Shown here piece after piece: positions 16,339-22,839 of a stretch of DNA of 22,839 nt. This stretch comes from DLAJ01 sp023663615. GTDB taxonomy: Bacteria; Bacillota; Clostridia; Lachnospirales; Lachnospiraceae. The DNA is taken from contig JAMPHA010000037.1 of NCBI GenBank assembly GCA_023663615.1, forward strand, positions 1 through 22,839, given 5' to 3'. The first letter of the stretch is position 1. Each line of letters starts with the position of its first letter. The translations under genes and the position numbers were made by a program. The notes under the pieces were generated by a model, which had not been told where the DNA came from, ran no database searches, and saw nothing but the letters and a program-made list of their open reading frames with translations.

Positions 16339-16697
16339 TTTGCATCCCGCCTTTCTTCTGCGTAGTAGATCGTTGATATGCCAAGACCTCCGGCATCATC
16401 AATATCTACAATGTAAAATACGCGCTCACCGAGTATCAGCTTATCAGACTCCTTTGCCTTTGGACTTCCGTCCTGCACGATCGTATGGGTTATAATGTGA
16501 TCGTTCCGGCTGTGATTCTCACGGTCGTCAGCGGATGCTTCTGCAAGACATCCCCTGAGCGTCTGCGTCCCGTCGCCAGTGTACTTATTTGCTACCCTTC
16601 CCGTATCCGTGATGATCTGCTCGTTATGCTCGATGATAAAATACTTAAACAGATTCGCGGGGCGCAGATACATCATCCTTACATTGTTCATCTGCAC
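16335..16697 (-). CDS. xkdH: Head closure protein (XkdH-like)
   Basis: A 120-residue protein of the size of head-closure (SPP1 gp16/XkdH-type) proteins. It contains an N-terminal MYLRPANLFKYFIIEHNEQ, a middle GTQTLRGCLAEASADDREN and C-terminal SDKLILGERVFYIVDIDD, the beta-barrel pattern of this class. It overlaps the stop of the connector gene by 10 bases (16688-16697) and its own stop overlaps the following start, so the neck genes are tightly coupled. Assignment rests on order (capsid, connector, closure, gp10-like) and pattern. Confidence 0.7.
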   Translation of the reverse strand: MQMNNVRMMYLRPANLFKYFIIEHNEQIITDTGRVANKYTGDGTQTLRGCLAEASADDRENHSRNDHIITHTIVQDGSPKAKESDKLILGERVFYIVDIDDAGGLGISTIYYAEERRDAK

Positions 16698-17098
16698 CCC
16701 GTCCTTTCGTTCTGCTGCATACCGGTATAAAAATACGGAGGCTTATCAGACACTCCGTATCCAAACCGCGGGATGTTGTACGACTCCGCTGTTGCTTCCT
16801 TTTTCAATGCCTCATAATCTGCGCGCCACAGCTTTGCACGTTCCTGCATATACAGCGATAACGGACCTGTCCGCGTATCGACCTCGTAGGCAAAACGCCG
16901 GCACAGACTTTCAAGCAGCATGAGCTTTGCCCGCTTCCATGATTTCGGATAAGCGTCGATCGCCGCCTGTATCTCTTCATCTGTCAGCGCCGTAGTGTCG
17001 GAACGTCCTTCCACCATCACATCCCCAAGTTCAAACCTCATGCGGTCCTTGCCAAAATCTTTGATTCCCGCCGGATCATATGAGTATGTACCCGCCAT
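16688..17098 (-). CDS. Head-tail connector/adaptor protein (gp6/gp15-like)
   Basis: A 136-residue, largely helical protein: LTDEEIQAAIDAYP (about 38-51) then KSWKRAKLMLLESLCRRFAY (52-71) and an acidic/basic helix to 100. Small alpha-helical proteins with this DEEI...A..R..AA..L....A pattern after the capsid gene form the ring below the portal (HK97 gp6, SPP1 gp15). The C-terminus is Tyr/Pro rich (FGYGVSDKPPYFYTG). ATG overlaps the preceding TGA as TGATG (17096-17100). Confidence 0.75.
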   Translation of the reverse strand: MAGTYSYDPAGIKDFGKDRMRFELGDVMVEGRSDTTALTDEEIQAAIDAYPKSWKRAKLMLLESLCRRFAYEVDTRTGPLSLYMQERAKLWRADYEALKKEATAESYNIPRFGYGVSDKPPYFYTGMQQNERTGCR

Positions 17099-17703
17099 CA
17101 GGTATCAGCTCCCTCCGTATTTGTGTCTGTGGGCTCGTTGCCGCCTGCGGATTCGTTTAAGATACTCTCCGAGGAGAATAATTTATCTGCTCTCTCTTTT
17201 GCCGCGTTTTTGACGCCTTTCCGGCTGTCAGCCGCGTGAAGCAGGATCAGCACATTCTCGGATTTCACAGATTCAATTTCCTTGGCACCGTCTGCCGCAG
17301 ACATCTGCATGATTGCAAATACCTGCCTGATCTCCTCTTCCGTTGCAAGGACGGCAATATTCTCTGTGCCTTCCCCGCCGCCGACTGTAATCATGACAGT
17401 ATCTTTGTATGCACCGGGCGCCGTCTCTGACAGTTCTGCCTCATATGTCTTCGACAGATTTTCCTGCAGTTCCGCCGTGGCATCTTCTACCGCTTTTGCG
17501 ATCATGCCTGCAACCTGTTCCTGTGTGAAAAGGGTACCGGGCTGTCCACCCGATACCCCTGTGCCTTCCCCGCCGCCGACGATTGCAATGATTCCATATT
17601 TTTCCTGTGCCGCAGGATCAGAGACCAATTCCTCCGCGATTTCATCACCGATGAAGAACTTCTTTCCTCCAAAACTGCACGGTTTTTTCGCAATCAGTTT
17701 CAT
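17098..17703 (-). CDS. Small head-region protein of unknown function with a repeated VGGGEGT
   Basis: 201 residues from ATG 17703 (MKLIAKKPCSFGGKKFFIGD), chosen for AAGGAGG 5 bases upstream; a start 7 codons further up lacks a site. The N-terminal 45 residues (ending IIAIVGGGEGT) resemble a widespread small phage domain found next to capsid genes, often as a whole protein. A second copy of VGGGEGT follows at about residue 107-113, with 22 identical bases in both (17364-17385 and 17559-17580). The remainder is Glu/Ala/Lys-rich, helical, with an acidic disordered tail (EPTDTNTEGADT). Role unknown; possibly a capsid accessory or head-tail adaptor. Its first domain and helical part look joined from two sources. 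Confidence 0.75.
   Translation of the reverse strand: MKLIAKKPCSFGGKKFFIGDEIAEELVSDPAAQEKYGIIAIVGGGEGTGVSGGQPGTLFTQEQVAGMIAKAVEDATAELQENLSKTYEAELSETAPGAYKDTVMITVGGGEGTENIAVLATEEEIRQVFAIMQMSAADGAKEIESVKSENVLILLHAADSRKGVKNAAKERADKLFSSESILNESAGGNEPTDTNTEGADT
17364..17580 (-). repeat. Two identical 22-base direct repeats within the gene
   Basis: The plus-strand sequence CTGTGCCTTCCCCGCCGCCG plus AC occurs at 17364-17385 and 17559-17580, 195 bases (65 codons) apart and in the same frame. Each encodes part of VGGGEGT. Recombination between them would delete 65 codons in frame. Confidence 0.9.
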
Positions 17704-17713
17704 AGCATCCTCC

Positions 17714-18742
17714 TTACACGGCATTCATAAAGTACATGCCGAGATCATCCGCGGTTTTCTTCATATCAGTAGCCATGAGCCCCTCGACAAATCCGGTATG
17801 TGTTCCGCCCTCGCCGTCATAATACAAAATCGGCATGATGTTTCCATCACCGAGCATATCCCATGTAAAGATGTACCCCGCGGACGGCTCATCAACAGAC
17901 GGTGTATCCGTCGCATATGCGAGCAGGAACCCGTTCGGATCACCGATATACTGCATATCGGCATCCTTCCCGGTCTTTGCCTTATTTACAATCGATCTTT
18001 GGACAGTGACCCGCTCCACGCCAAATACCTGAGCCAGTACATTTTCTGTCACCGTTGCCGGATTGGCAGTAGTACCGCCATACTTGACTCTCTCCAAAAT
18101 AGCCGGATGCTGTATCAGAGCACTAAACACATTTACGCCCAGCGCAAGCCTGTTCGGCATTCTGCCTGTATTCTCCTGCATTTCATTCTTTTTCTTGTCG
18201 ATAAACACGATCGGGTTAGAATTTCCGTTTGAAAATTTGATAAACTGACCGGATGTGGGATTGGTGACATCCACGCCCGTTTCCTCGTGCCCCCATACAC
18301 CCGCCTTGAAAAAGTTGTTCGCAAAGAGAACATCCTGATGGATATTTGCATTCTGAGCCATGACTTTTACACGGCTTATGCGGGGATCTTTCGCCGAAGG
18401 TCCCTGTCTGCGTATCAGGTCTGTCTGCCGGATATGACTGACACCCAGAATCATCTGATCCACTTTACATACATAACTTCCAGTACTCTCCGCCAAAACG
18501 GAAGCATCGACCTTTCCCCACTCCGGCTTTCTTTCCCATTTGTCACTGAGCAATTCTTCTTTGTTAAAGATGTAGTAAAGGTCGCTCGACAACTCTACCG
18601 GACAGACCGGAAAAATTGTTTTTGCAAAATAATTTGCCGCATTCTGGTAATACGAAATAGCGATGTTGGATAACGCCGTATGTGGTCTGAATGTACCTTT
18701 AGCAATCTCTGCTCTGATACCTGCTGCTGTTGCTCTTGCCAT
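17714..18742 (-). CDS. xkdG: Major capsid protein
   Basis: 342 residues from ATG 18742 (MARATAAGIRAEIAK). This start is chosen for AAGGAGG upstream, which lies within the earlier in-frame TTG. The sequence matches a widespread major capsid family: HTALSNIAISYYQNA (about 21-35), YFAKTIFPVCPV, a long central region with DPRISRVKVMAQNANIHQDV (about 120-140), and PNRLALGVNVFSALIQHPAI in the C-terminal half. An HK97 fold is expected from the family but not directly visible. Decoration protein lies 21 bases upstream and scaffold before that, the usual order. The symbol is by analogy with PBSX XkdG (slot). Confidence 0.9.
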   Translation of the reverse strand: MARATAAGIRAEIAKGTFRPHTALSNIAISYYQNAANYFAKTIFPVCPVELSSDLYYIFNKEELLSDKWERKPEWGKVDASVLAESTGSYVCKVDQMILGVSHIRQTDLIRRQGPSAKDPRISRVKVMAQNANIHQDVLFANNFFKAGVWGHEETGVDVTNPTSGQFIKFSNGNSNPIVFIDKKKNEMQENTGRMPNRLALGVNVFSALIQHPAILERVKYGGTTANPATVTENVLAQVFGVERVTVQRSIVNKAKTGKDADMQYIGDPNGFLLAYATDTPSVDEPSAGYIFTWDMLGDGNIMPILYYDGEGGTHTGFVEGLMATDMKKTADDLGMYFMNAV

Positions 18743-18763
18743 TTTCTCATTCCTCCTTGTCAA

Positions 18764-19183
18764 TTAGTTTTTATACTTTGCGATCTGTACCCGGCAGTAT
18801 TCGTCTTTTGCCGCCGTGGAAAGCGCGATTCCCAATACATAGTTACCTTCTACCGCCTTTACGGCCAGCCCGGTCGATGCTGTGATCTCATCACCTTTGG
18901 CAATATCGCCGCCTGCCAGGACATAACCGATGTCCTTGATCTGAATATCCACGTCGTCACCGGTCTCTACCAATCCGGATTCCTTACCGGTAATATCGTT
19001 CATACCTGCTTCGATCAGCGCAATTCCAATGAGCGGCTTTGTGCCGTCTGCCGCAAGAATCACATTGCCGTCCGCATTGTATGCCATAATCAGATTTCTC
19101 ACATCCTCAATCTTTGCACCTGCACACTCCACGATCGTGGCACTCTGATTGATCTGTGTCCCGTTAAAGTTCCTGTTCTTCAT
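18764..19183 (-). CDS. Head decoration protein (DUF2190-like)
   Basis: A 139-residue, beta-rich protein beginning MKNRNFNGTQINQSATIVEC. It has the pattern of capsid-decorating or stabilising proteins, including VILAADGTKPLIGIALIEAG (about 41-60), DVDIQIKDIGYVLAGGDI (78-95) and an A-x-G-x-Y-x-L-G-I-A-like end (NYVLGIALSTAAKDEYCRVQI), typical of DUF2190 and gpD-like stabilisers. It lies directly before the major capsid gene, separated by 21 bases that hold the latter's ribosome site. It probably sits on the capsid exterior at threefold axes. Confidence 0.85.
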   Translation of the reverse strand: MKNRNFNGTQINQSATIVECAGAKIEDVRNLIMAYNADGNVILAADGTKPLIGIALIEAGMNDITGKESGLVETGDDVDIQIKDIGYVLAGGDIAKGDEITASTGLAVKAVEGNYVLGIALSTAAKDEYCRVQIAKYKN

Positions 19184-19197
19184 AATTCACCCTCCCA

Positions 19198-19827
19198 TCA
19201 GAACCCTTCCTGCTCATCATACTCATCCAAAAGCTCCGGATGATCTTCCCATGCCTTTGCCACTGCTTCCTGATAACTCAGCTCCGGATGATCTTCAACG
19301 TACTTCTTTGCGATCGTACTGACCTTAGTTTCTGCCGAGTTTTCACCGCCATGTCCGGACTTGCCTATTTCGGAGAATGCACCGGATTTCTGCACTGTCT
19401 CTAACGTCTGATCCAATACAGCGATCATATCATTGTACGCCGTACCGCCTGCCGCTTTCAGGCTTTTTAATACCGGTACCAGCTCCTCCGGCTTTTTACC
19501 GATAAGTGCATACCTCTTTGCAACCTCGGTAAGCTCCTTTTCCTCCGCCACTTCGCGGAACTTCTTTAATTCAGCCATTTCTGCAGCGACCGCGGGATGC
19601 AGCCCCTTGTAGATGTCCGTATCATCCGCCCTCTTTTCTGTCACGGGCGGCGCGGATTTGCTTACCGCAGGATCAGCAGCCGGCGGCATTGCCTGCGCTG
19701 CGGCGTGTACCGTTCCTTCTGCGTTGCCGGAATCTCCTTCCTCCTCTGTCCCATAGCGCTTTTCAATGGATTCCAAAAACGCTTTCTCTGCTTCCGTAAG
19801 CTTGCTCTTGTCAATCTTCATTCCCAT
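19198..19827 (-). CDS. Possible nested scaffold product with internal start
   Basis: Within the scaffold-like gene an AAGGAG (19844-19839) lies 11 bases before an in-frame ATG (19827), giving MGMKIDKSKLTEAEKAFLES and about 209 residues of acidic/helical sequence. A nested shorter scaffold of this kind is known in lambda (C/Nu3) and other phages. The SD could be chance from Glu/Gly codons and the spacing is long, so this is only a candidate. Confidence 0.3.
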   Translation of the reverse strand: MGMKIDKSKLTEAEKAFLESIEKRYGTEEEGDSGNAEGTVHAAAQAMPPAADPAVSKSAPPVTEKRADDTDIYKGLHPAVAAEMAELKKFREVAEEKELTEVAKRYALIGKKPEELVPVLKSLKAAGGTAYNDMIAVLDQTLETVQKSGAFSEIGKSGHGGENSAETKVSTIAKKYVEDHPELSYQEAVAKAWEDHPELLDEYDEQEGF

Positions 19828-20424
19828 GTTCTCTTTTTCTCCTTCCTCAACCGTTTGCTTTTCCTCTGATACAGGAGCACCGGCTTTTCCGATCGATTCG
19901 TTCAGCCTTGCCACTGCGGACTTCATCAGCCGGATGTCATCATCCGAGAGCGCCTCATCCTTCTTTTCAATACCGGTAGCTTTCCCGCTGGACCATTGCG
20001 TTATGGATTCCTTCACGACTTTATAAAACTCGTCGAGGCTCTCCTGCATTGCATGTTCCACGCCGTCACTGTCCAGTTCATCATCATTCAAGATGGATAG
20101 CAGCGACGACTGGAGCGCATAACAGACATCCCACATCTCATCCGCGATCTTCATATTCTTGACCTCACTGATCTTCTCGTTAAAGCTCGCAGAATCGCCT
20201 TTTGTGATGTCATCCGTCCCGCTGTCGATCTCATCCGGATTCATGCCTGCCGCCTTGCAGATCATGTCAAACAGCTTTTTCAGCATGCTTTTCTTTCTGC
20301 CGCTGTCTTCCTCCGGCTCTTTTCCATCTTTCCGCTTATACAGTTTGATGTCAGCGTCCGGATTCGCGCCCTGATCCACAAAGTCCACCTTCCTGATCCT
20401 GAGATTTTTTAATTTTGTTGCCAC
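19198..20424 (-). CDS. Prohead scaffold-like protein
   Basis: 408 residues counted from GTG 20424 (MATKLKNLRIRKVDFVDQGA), 7 bases after AGGAGG; the earlier in-frame ATG at 20457 sits inside the preceding hairpin's U run and has no site. The first 35 residues (IRKVDFVDQGANPDADIKLYKR) are the pattern also found at the end of XkdF-type proteases. The middle is acidic with a long helical part. The last 130 residues (LHPAVAAEMAELKKFREVA, KELTEVAKRYALIGKKPEEL, then HPELSYQEAVAKAWE) are typical of Firmicute scaffolds before the capsid. It assembles the procapsid and is probably cut by the protease encoded upstream. Confidence 0.75.
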   Translation of the reverse strand: MATKLKNLRIRKVDFVDQGANPDADIKLYKRKDGKEPEEDSGRKKSMLKKLFDMICKAAGMNPDEIDSGTDDITKGDSASFNEKISEVKNMKIADEMWDVCYALQSSLLSILNDDELDSDGVEHAMQESLDEFYKVVKESITQWSSGKATGIEKKDEALSDDDIRLMKSAVARLNESIGKAGAPVSEEKQTVEEGEKENMGMKIDKSKLTEAEKAFLESIEKRYGTEEEGDSGNAEGTVHAAAQAMPPAADPAVSKSAPPVTEKRADDTDIYKGLHPAVAAEMAELKKFREVAEEKELTEVAKRYALIGKKPEELVPVLKSLKAAGGTAYNDMIAVLDQTLETVQKSGAFSEIGKSGHGGENSAETKVSTIAKKYVEDHPELSYQEAVAKAWEDHPELLDEYDEQEGF

Positions 20425-20450
20425 TTTGCAGCCTCCTTTCTTAGATTTAT

Positions 20451-20479
20451 AAAACAAAAAGCACCCATTTCTGGATGCT
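20451..20479 (-). terminator. Intrinsic-terminator-like hairpin before the scaffold gene
   Basis: Minus strand: AGCATCCA, GAAA tetraloop, TGGGTGCT (8 pairs, one G-U), followed at once by TTTTTGTTTT (stem 20479-20460, U run to 20451). This is the best terminator in the window. It lies between the protease stop and the scaffold ribosome site inside an operon with no visible promoter after it, so it probably works as a partial terminator or 3' stabiliser. Confidence 0.85.
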
Positions 20480-20589
20480 CCTTGATTTACCGTTATGTGC
20501 TTACCTATGCCCTTTTTACAGTGCGATCAGTAAGATAATATGGTTACTGCTGCTGAAAAGCCCAATACGCTTCCGCTGATATTGTAACT

Positions 20590-21045
20590 TTATTCCTCTG
20601 TTTCCACGCGCTCAGCTTCGCCTTCGATCGAAAACATCTGATAGGTACCGTCCTTGACCTTTTCCCATACGCCCGAATCTGTGACCTTAAATCCGATCCA
20701 CCAGCCTACCGGTAGCGTTCCAGCGGGAATACCCATAGCCTGCATCTTCTCCTCTGTAAATACAACGCTCTCGATCAACACCGCGGCTCCGCCTCTTTCA
20801 TGCATTTCACCGCCCTCACGGTATAGCCGGACAAATTCATAAGCTGCATTTTCCAACTCCTCCGGCTCTATGATGTCATGTTGCCAGTCTTCGATCACTT
20901 CCCCGTCTACCCGTATTGCCACGCTCGCCCATCCGAACGCAAGCATTTTCTCGTCGTCGGATTTCATGATCTGAAATCTGCCTTTCATGACATCAGCCGA
21001 ATGTGTGGCCCTGTCTCCCCTAATCAATTTAGAAAACTTTTTCAA
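20590..21045 (-). CDS. xkdF: Prohead protease XkdF-like (peptidase S78 type)
   Basis: A 151-residue protein with the XkdF domain (PF14550, putative phage serine protease) over about 24-145: FGWASVAI (38-45), VIEDWQHDIIEPEELENAAYE (50-70), GGEMHERGGAAVLIESVVFT (78-97), and PVGWWIGFKV (112-121) followed by GTYQMFSIEGE. His82 and Ser93 are the likely catalytic pair; the third residue is not clear. The start is TTG 21045, 10 bases after AGGAG; an out-of-frame ATG sits nearer that site but stops after 8 codons. It likely cuts scaffold and capsid during maturation. PBSX-type genes often hold this and the scaffold in one chain; here they are split, with hairpins on both sides. Confidence 0.85.
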   Translation of the reverse strand: MKKFSKLIRGDRATHSADVMKGRFQIMKSDDEKMLAFGWASVAIRVDGEVIEDWQHDIIEPEELENAAYEFVRLYREGGEMHERGGAAVLIESVVFTEEKMQAMGIPAGTLPVGWWIGFKVTDSGVWEKVKDGTYQMFSIEGEAERVETEE

Positions 21046-21065
21046 TCTTTACCATCTCCTCACGC

Positions 21066-21091
21066 AAAAGAGGCTGCCGCACAGCAGCCTC
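21066..21091 (-). terminator. Terminator-like hairpin before the protease gene
   Basis: Minus strand GAGGCTGC, loop TGTGCG, GCAGCCTC (8 perfect pairs, 21091-21070), then TTTT (21069-21066). It lies between the small gene ending at 21109 and the protease start. Short U run, so perhaps partial. Confidence 0.75.
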
Positions 21092-21108
21092 CGATAACTC
21101 TGATTTTA

Positions 21109-21414
21109 CTATTCTTTTGGTAATGCAGGAAATCCATCCGGATTACTTACAATCATTTGTGAGAATTTCTTATGTCCTTCTTTTTTTTCTTCTCCAACAT
21201 CCCGATAAAAATCCATGCCAAGTTCTTCGTTTATCCTTTTTTTATATTTCTGCTGGATTTTCGCAAGCTCCCACGTCTGCGGACCATCCAGTCGGTTTGG
21301 ATTGATTTCGTCATCTTTGTGTGCTTCAAAACACTGATCCACCTCTCTCATCCAATCCTGCTGGAGCTTGTGAAACTTTTCCTTTTGCTCTTTAGATAAT
21401 TTTCTTTCTGACAT
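21109..21414 (-). CDS. Small hydrophilic protein, candidate immunity partner of the MuF-type protein
   Basis: A 101-residue, charged, mainly helical protein (MSERKLSKEQKEKFHKLQQD... ending NPDGFPALPKE). I recognise no domain, signal peptide or membrane segment, so it is probably cytoplasmic. ATG 21414 overlaps the 3' end of the minor head gene by 23 bases, implying coupled translation. In MuF-type polymorphic toxins of temperate phages an immunity gene commonly sits exactly here, which is the basis of the suggestion. It is AT-rich like the adjacent C-terminal domain and unlike the phage head genes around it, and a terminator-like hairpin follows. Other possibilities are a small head accessory protein or a moron. 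Confidence 0.55.
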   Translation of the reverse strand: MSERKLSKEQKEKFHKLQQDWMREVDQCFEAHKDDEINPNRLDGPQTWELAKIQQKYKKRINEELGMDFYRDVGEEKKEGHKKFSQMIVSNPDGFPALPKE

Positions 21415-22839
21415 ATCTCACATAGCCCCTTTCCTGCAAAATTTCCATAGCCTTATCCTGCGCTTCGAAGCCCTCTTCTTCAGAATAATTCCATGCTTCC
21501 CTGTATATATCATTATAAACCACCTTAGACATATCTTTCAATACAGAAACCGCATAATCATATTCCTTGTTCACACATCTCAGTTCGGCTATTTCAGGAT
21601 GTTCTCTTAAAAAGATGAAATCGTCACTACCAAATGAAAGAATACCATTGCTTTCAGGGTGATTGTGCGTAACATATGCGCCCCGAAAGTCTATGCCTCG
21701 CATACTGACACCTGATGCATCACCTTTGGCGTAATACACATTTCCAAGATTATCAATAACAAGCATATTTTCTACCGGATCATTTCGAAATAAATCCTCA
21801 TAATAGGAAAGAGCTTCATCCACTTTATCTATATCGATCTGACCCAATTTCCGTGGTTCTAAATCCGAATCGTTAAACTGCTCTCCTTTATCAGAAGCAC
21901 CAAGCACGGCATCCCTTCCCACCGCCGGACCGATTTCTATGTACTCCACTGCACACGCGCAGCGTGGATGGGCCGGTGGCAGGCGTTTCTGTCCTGCAAA
22001 AAGAACTCTGCCCTTAAAACCAAACGCTCCATCCATATCAATCTCGACGCCCTCCAGGGCAGCGCAAATATCGCATACGCCGTCATCGCCTGACGTACTC
22101 CAGCGCTTTTTAACCTCTCCGATTAGATTTTGCTCCTGTGCTTGCCGGATCCCCTCATCCGCGCCTTTATTATATGCAAATGCGCTTTCTGTCTGGGCGA
22201 TCGTCAATGCCCTCTGCCGATGCTTACGCTCTGCATATTTCTGCGCGGCATCACGCGCTCTCTGCCGTATACTGTCCTGTCTCATCCGCGGGTGATCGTT
22301 TCTGTAAGTTGCTACGATGTTATCATAATATCTCATGACCGCTTTCGCATCCGCCGTTGTCAGACCAATGCATGGGCGGATCATCCTTGCAAGTTCATCA
22401 ACCGTATGATTGTCACGCATCTTTTTCTCCAACAGGGCGGCTATCGCGCTTTGCTGCTCTTCCGTACATTCCGTCACAAACTGCGCTGCGCGGTTTCTGA
22501 TCCAGTTCTCGGTACCCGGCGCCTGCATGTTAAATTGCTTCCCGTCCAGTATCGGTTGCCCATCTGCTCCTGCTTTCATTGCGTCAGCCCACACCCCGCG
22601 AAATTTACCTGATACTAAAACCGCATAGTCCTGCATCCACAGATCAATCGTGTCATAGCTGATCGTGCCGCTGCTCACAGCCTGCCGCAATTCCTTGTAG
22701 CTGATCGCATCCTTCTGATCCTGCCAAAATCTGCACAAGACCTCAACCGGTTCCGTAAAGTCCCCGTTAAGATATTGCTGGAGCCTGCGGTACTGGGAAG
22801 AAAAGATTTCAAACGGGAAAACAATGCGGACAAAGTTCC
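21392..22839 (-). CDS. MuF/SPP1-gp7-type minor head protein with C-terminal HNHP (JAB-like) domain, 5' partial
   Basis: The frame is open to the window's right edge, adding at least 33 residues (QYRRLQQYLNGDFTEPVEV) upstream of the first candidate start (TTG 22738), so the start is missing. The visible N-terminal part is helical; a zinc-type cluster follows (CDIC about 22075 and HPRCAC about 21960), the signature of Mu gpF/SPP1 gp7 head morphogenesis proteins that bind the portal or enter the host. The last ~150 residues (from about 21900) are a separate domain with THNHPESNGILSFGSDDF (HNHP at 21667-21656), an H-x-H...S...D arrangement like RadC/JAB metalloproteases, then AELRCVNKEYDYAV. MuF proteins carry variable toxin domains at this place. 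This part is AT-rich. Cleavage or toxin activity is inferred. Confidence 0.85.
   Translation of the reverse strand, partial: NFVRIVFPFEIFSSQYRRLQQYLNGDFTEPVEVLCRFWQDQKDAISYKELRQAVSSGTISYDTIDLWMQDYAVLVSGKFRGVWADAMKAGADGQPILDGKQFNMQAPGTENWIRNRAAQFVTECTEEQQSAIAALLEKKMRDNHTVDELARMIRPCIGLTTADAKAVMRYYDNIVATYRNDHPRMRQDSIRQRARDAAQKYAERKHRQRALTIAQTESAFAYNKGADEGIRQAQEQNLIGEVKKRWSTSGDDGVCDICAALEGVEIDMDGAFGFKGRVLFAGQKRLPPAHPRCACAVEYIEIGPAVGRDAVLGASDKGEQFNDSDLEPRKLGQIDIDKVDEALSYYEDLFRNDPVENMLVIDNLGNVYYAKGDASGVSMRGIDFRGAYVTHNHPESNGILSFGSDDFIFLREHPEIAELRCVNKEYDYAVSVLKDMSKVVYNDIYREAWNYSEEEGFEAQDKAMEILQERGYVRYVRKKII

Noticed and set aside
17282..18232. Long plus-strand open frame opposite the major capsid gene and its downstream neighbour
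   Set aside because: It is antisense to two well-supported genes, low in complexity in places, has no convincing ribosome site and no recognisable protein pattern; a shadow of minus-strand codon bias.
22736..22738. TTG as the true start of the minor head gene
   Set aside because: The frame stays open to the window edge with typical protein sequence upstream and there is no ribosome site before the TTG; the gene is most likely 5' truncated by the window.

Overview
The window is one continuous block of late structural genes from a contractile-tailed (myovirus-type) temperate phage or prophage of a Gram-positive host. Every gene I support lies on the minus strand, so transcription runs from the right edge to the left edge. 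Gene order follows the Bacillus PBSX (xkd) plan, and nearly all genes start behind a strong AGGAGG-type ribosome site with tiny gaps or ATGA/TGATG overlaps. Mixed GC content and PBSX-like proteins of clostridial flavour suggest a Firmicute, probably a Clostridia/Lachnospiraceae-type gut bacterium. The species cannot be read from this sequence, and no host gene, integrase, lysis cassette, tRNA, CRISPR or IS is present.

Head region (22839 down to about 15883): the 3' part of a MuF/SPP1-gp7-type minor head protein that carries an extra C-terminal HNHP domain, a small overlapping gene that could be its immunity partner, an XkdF-type prohead protease, a scaffold-like protein, a decoration protein, the major capsid protein, a small unknown protein, and the connector, head-closure and HK97-gp10-like neck genes.

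Tail region (15819 to 2399): two neck or terminator-type proteins, a small unknown, sheath, tube, an assembly chaperone with a textbook -1 frameshift site (A AAA AAC plus a nested stem), a 1438-residue tape measure, then the baseplate and hub genes xkdP, Q, R, S, T and U in canonical order. Three hairpins followed by U-rich runs sit inside the operon, two flanking the protease gene and one after the tube gene. They may act as attenuators that set protein ratios.

Host-recognition end (2402 to 1): a tail-collar-type protein and a fibre protein are followed by four short tandem genes that share the start MAF(F/Y)(N/K)CN. The first (764-1168) is intact. In each of the next three the shared start runs into a pure G tract of 9 or 10 bases, and the long downstream frame is out of register with the start codon. 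Changes of one base (or two the other way) would restore each. This looks like a phase-variable, slipped-strand-mispairing cassette of receptor-binding or fibre-tip proteins, and is the most unusual thing here. Homopolymer length errors in the assembly are the main alternative.

No stretch longer than 300 bases lacks a gene. The largest gap (20425-20589) holds a terminator-like hairpin and about 110 bases in which I see nothing convincing.
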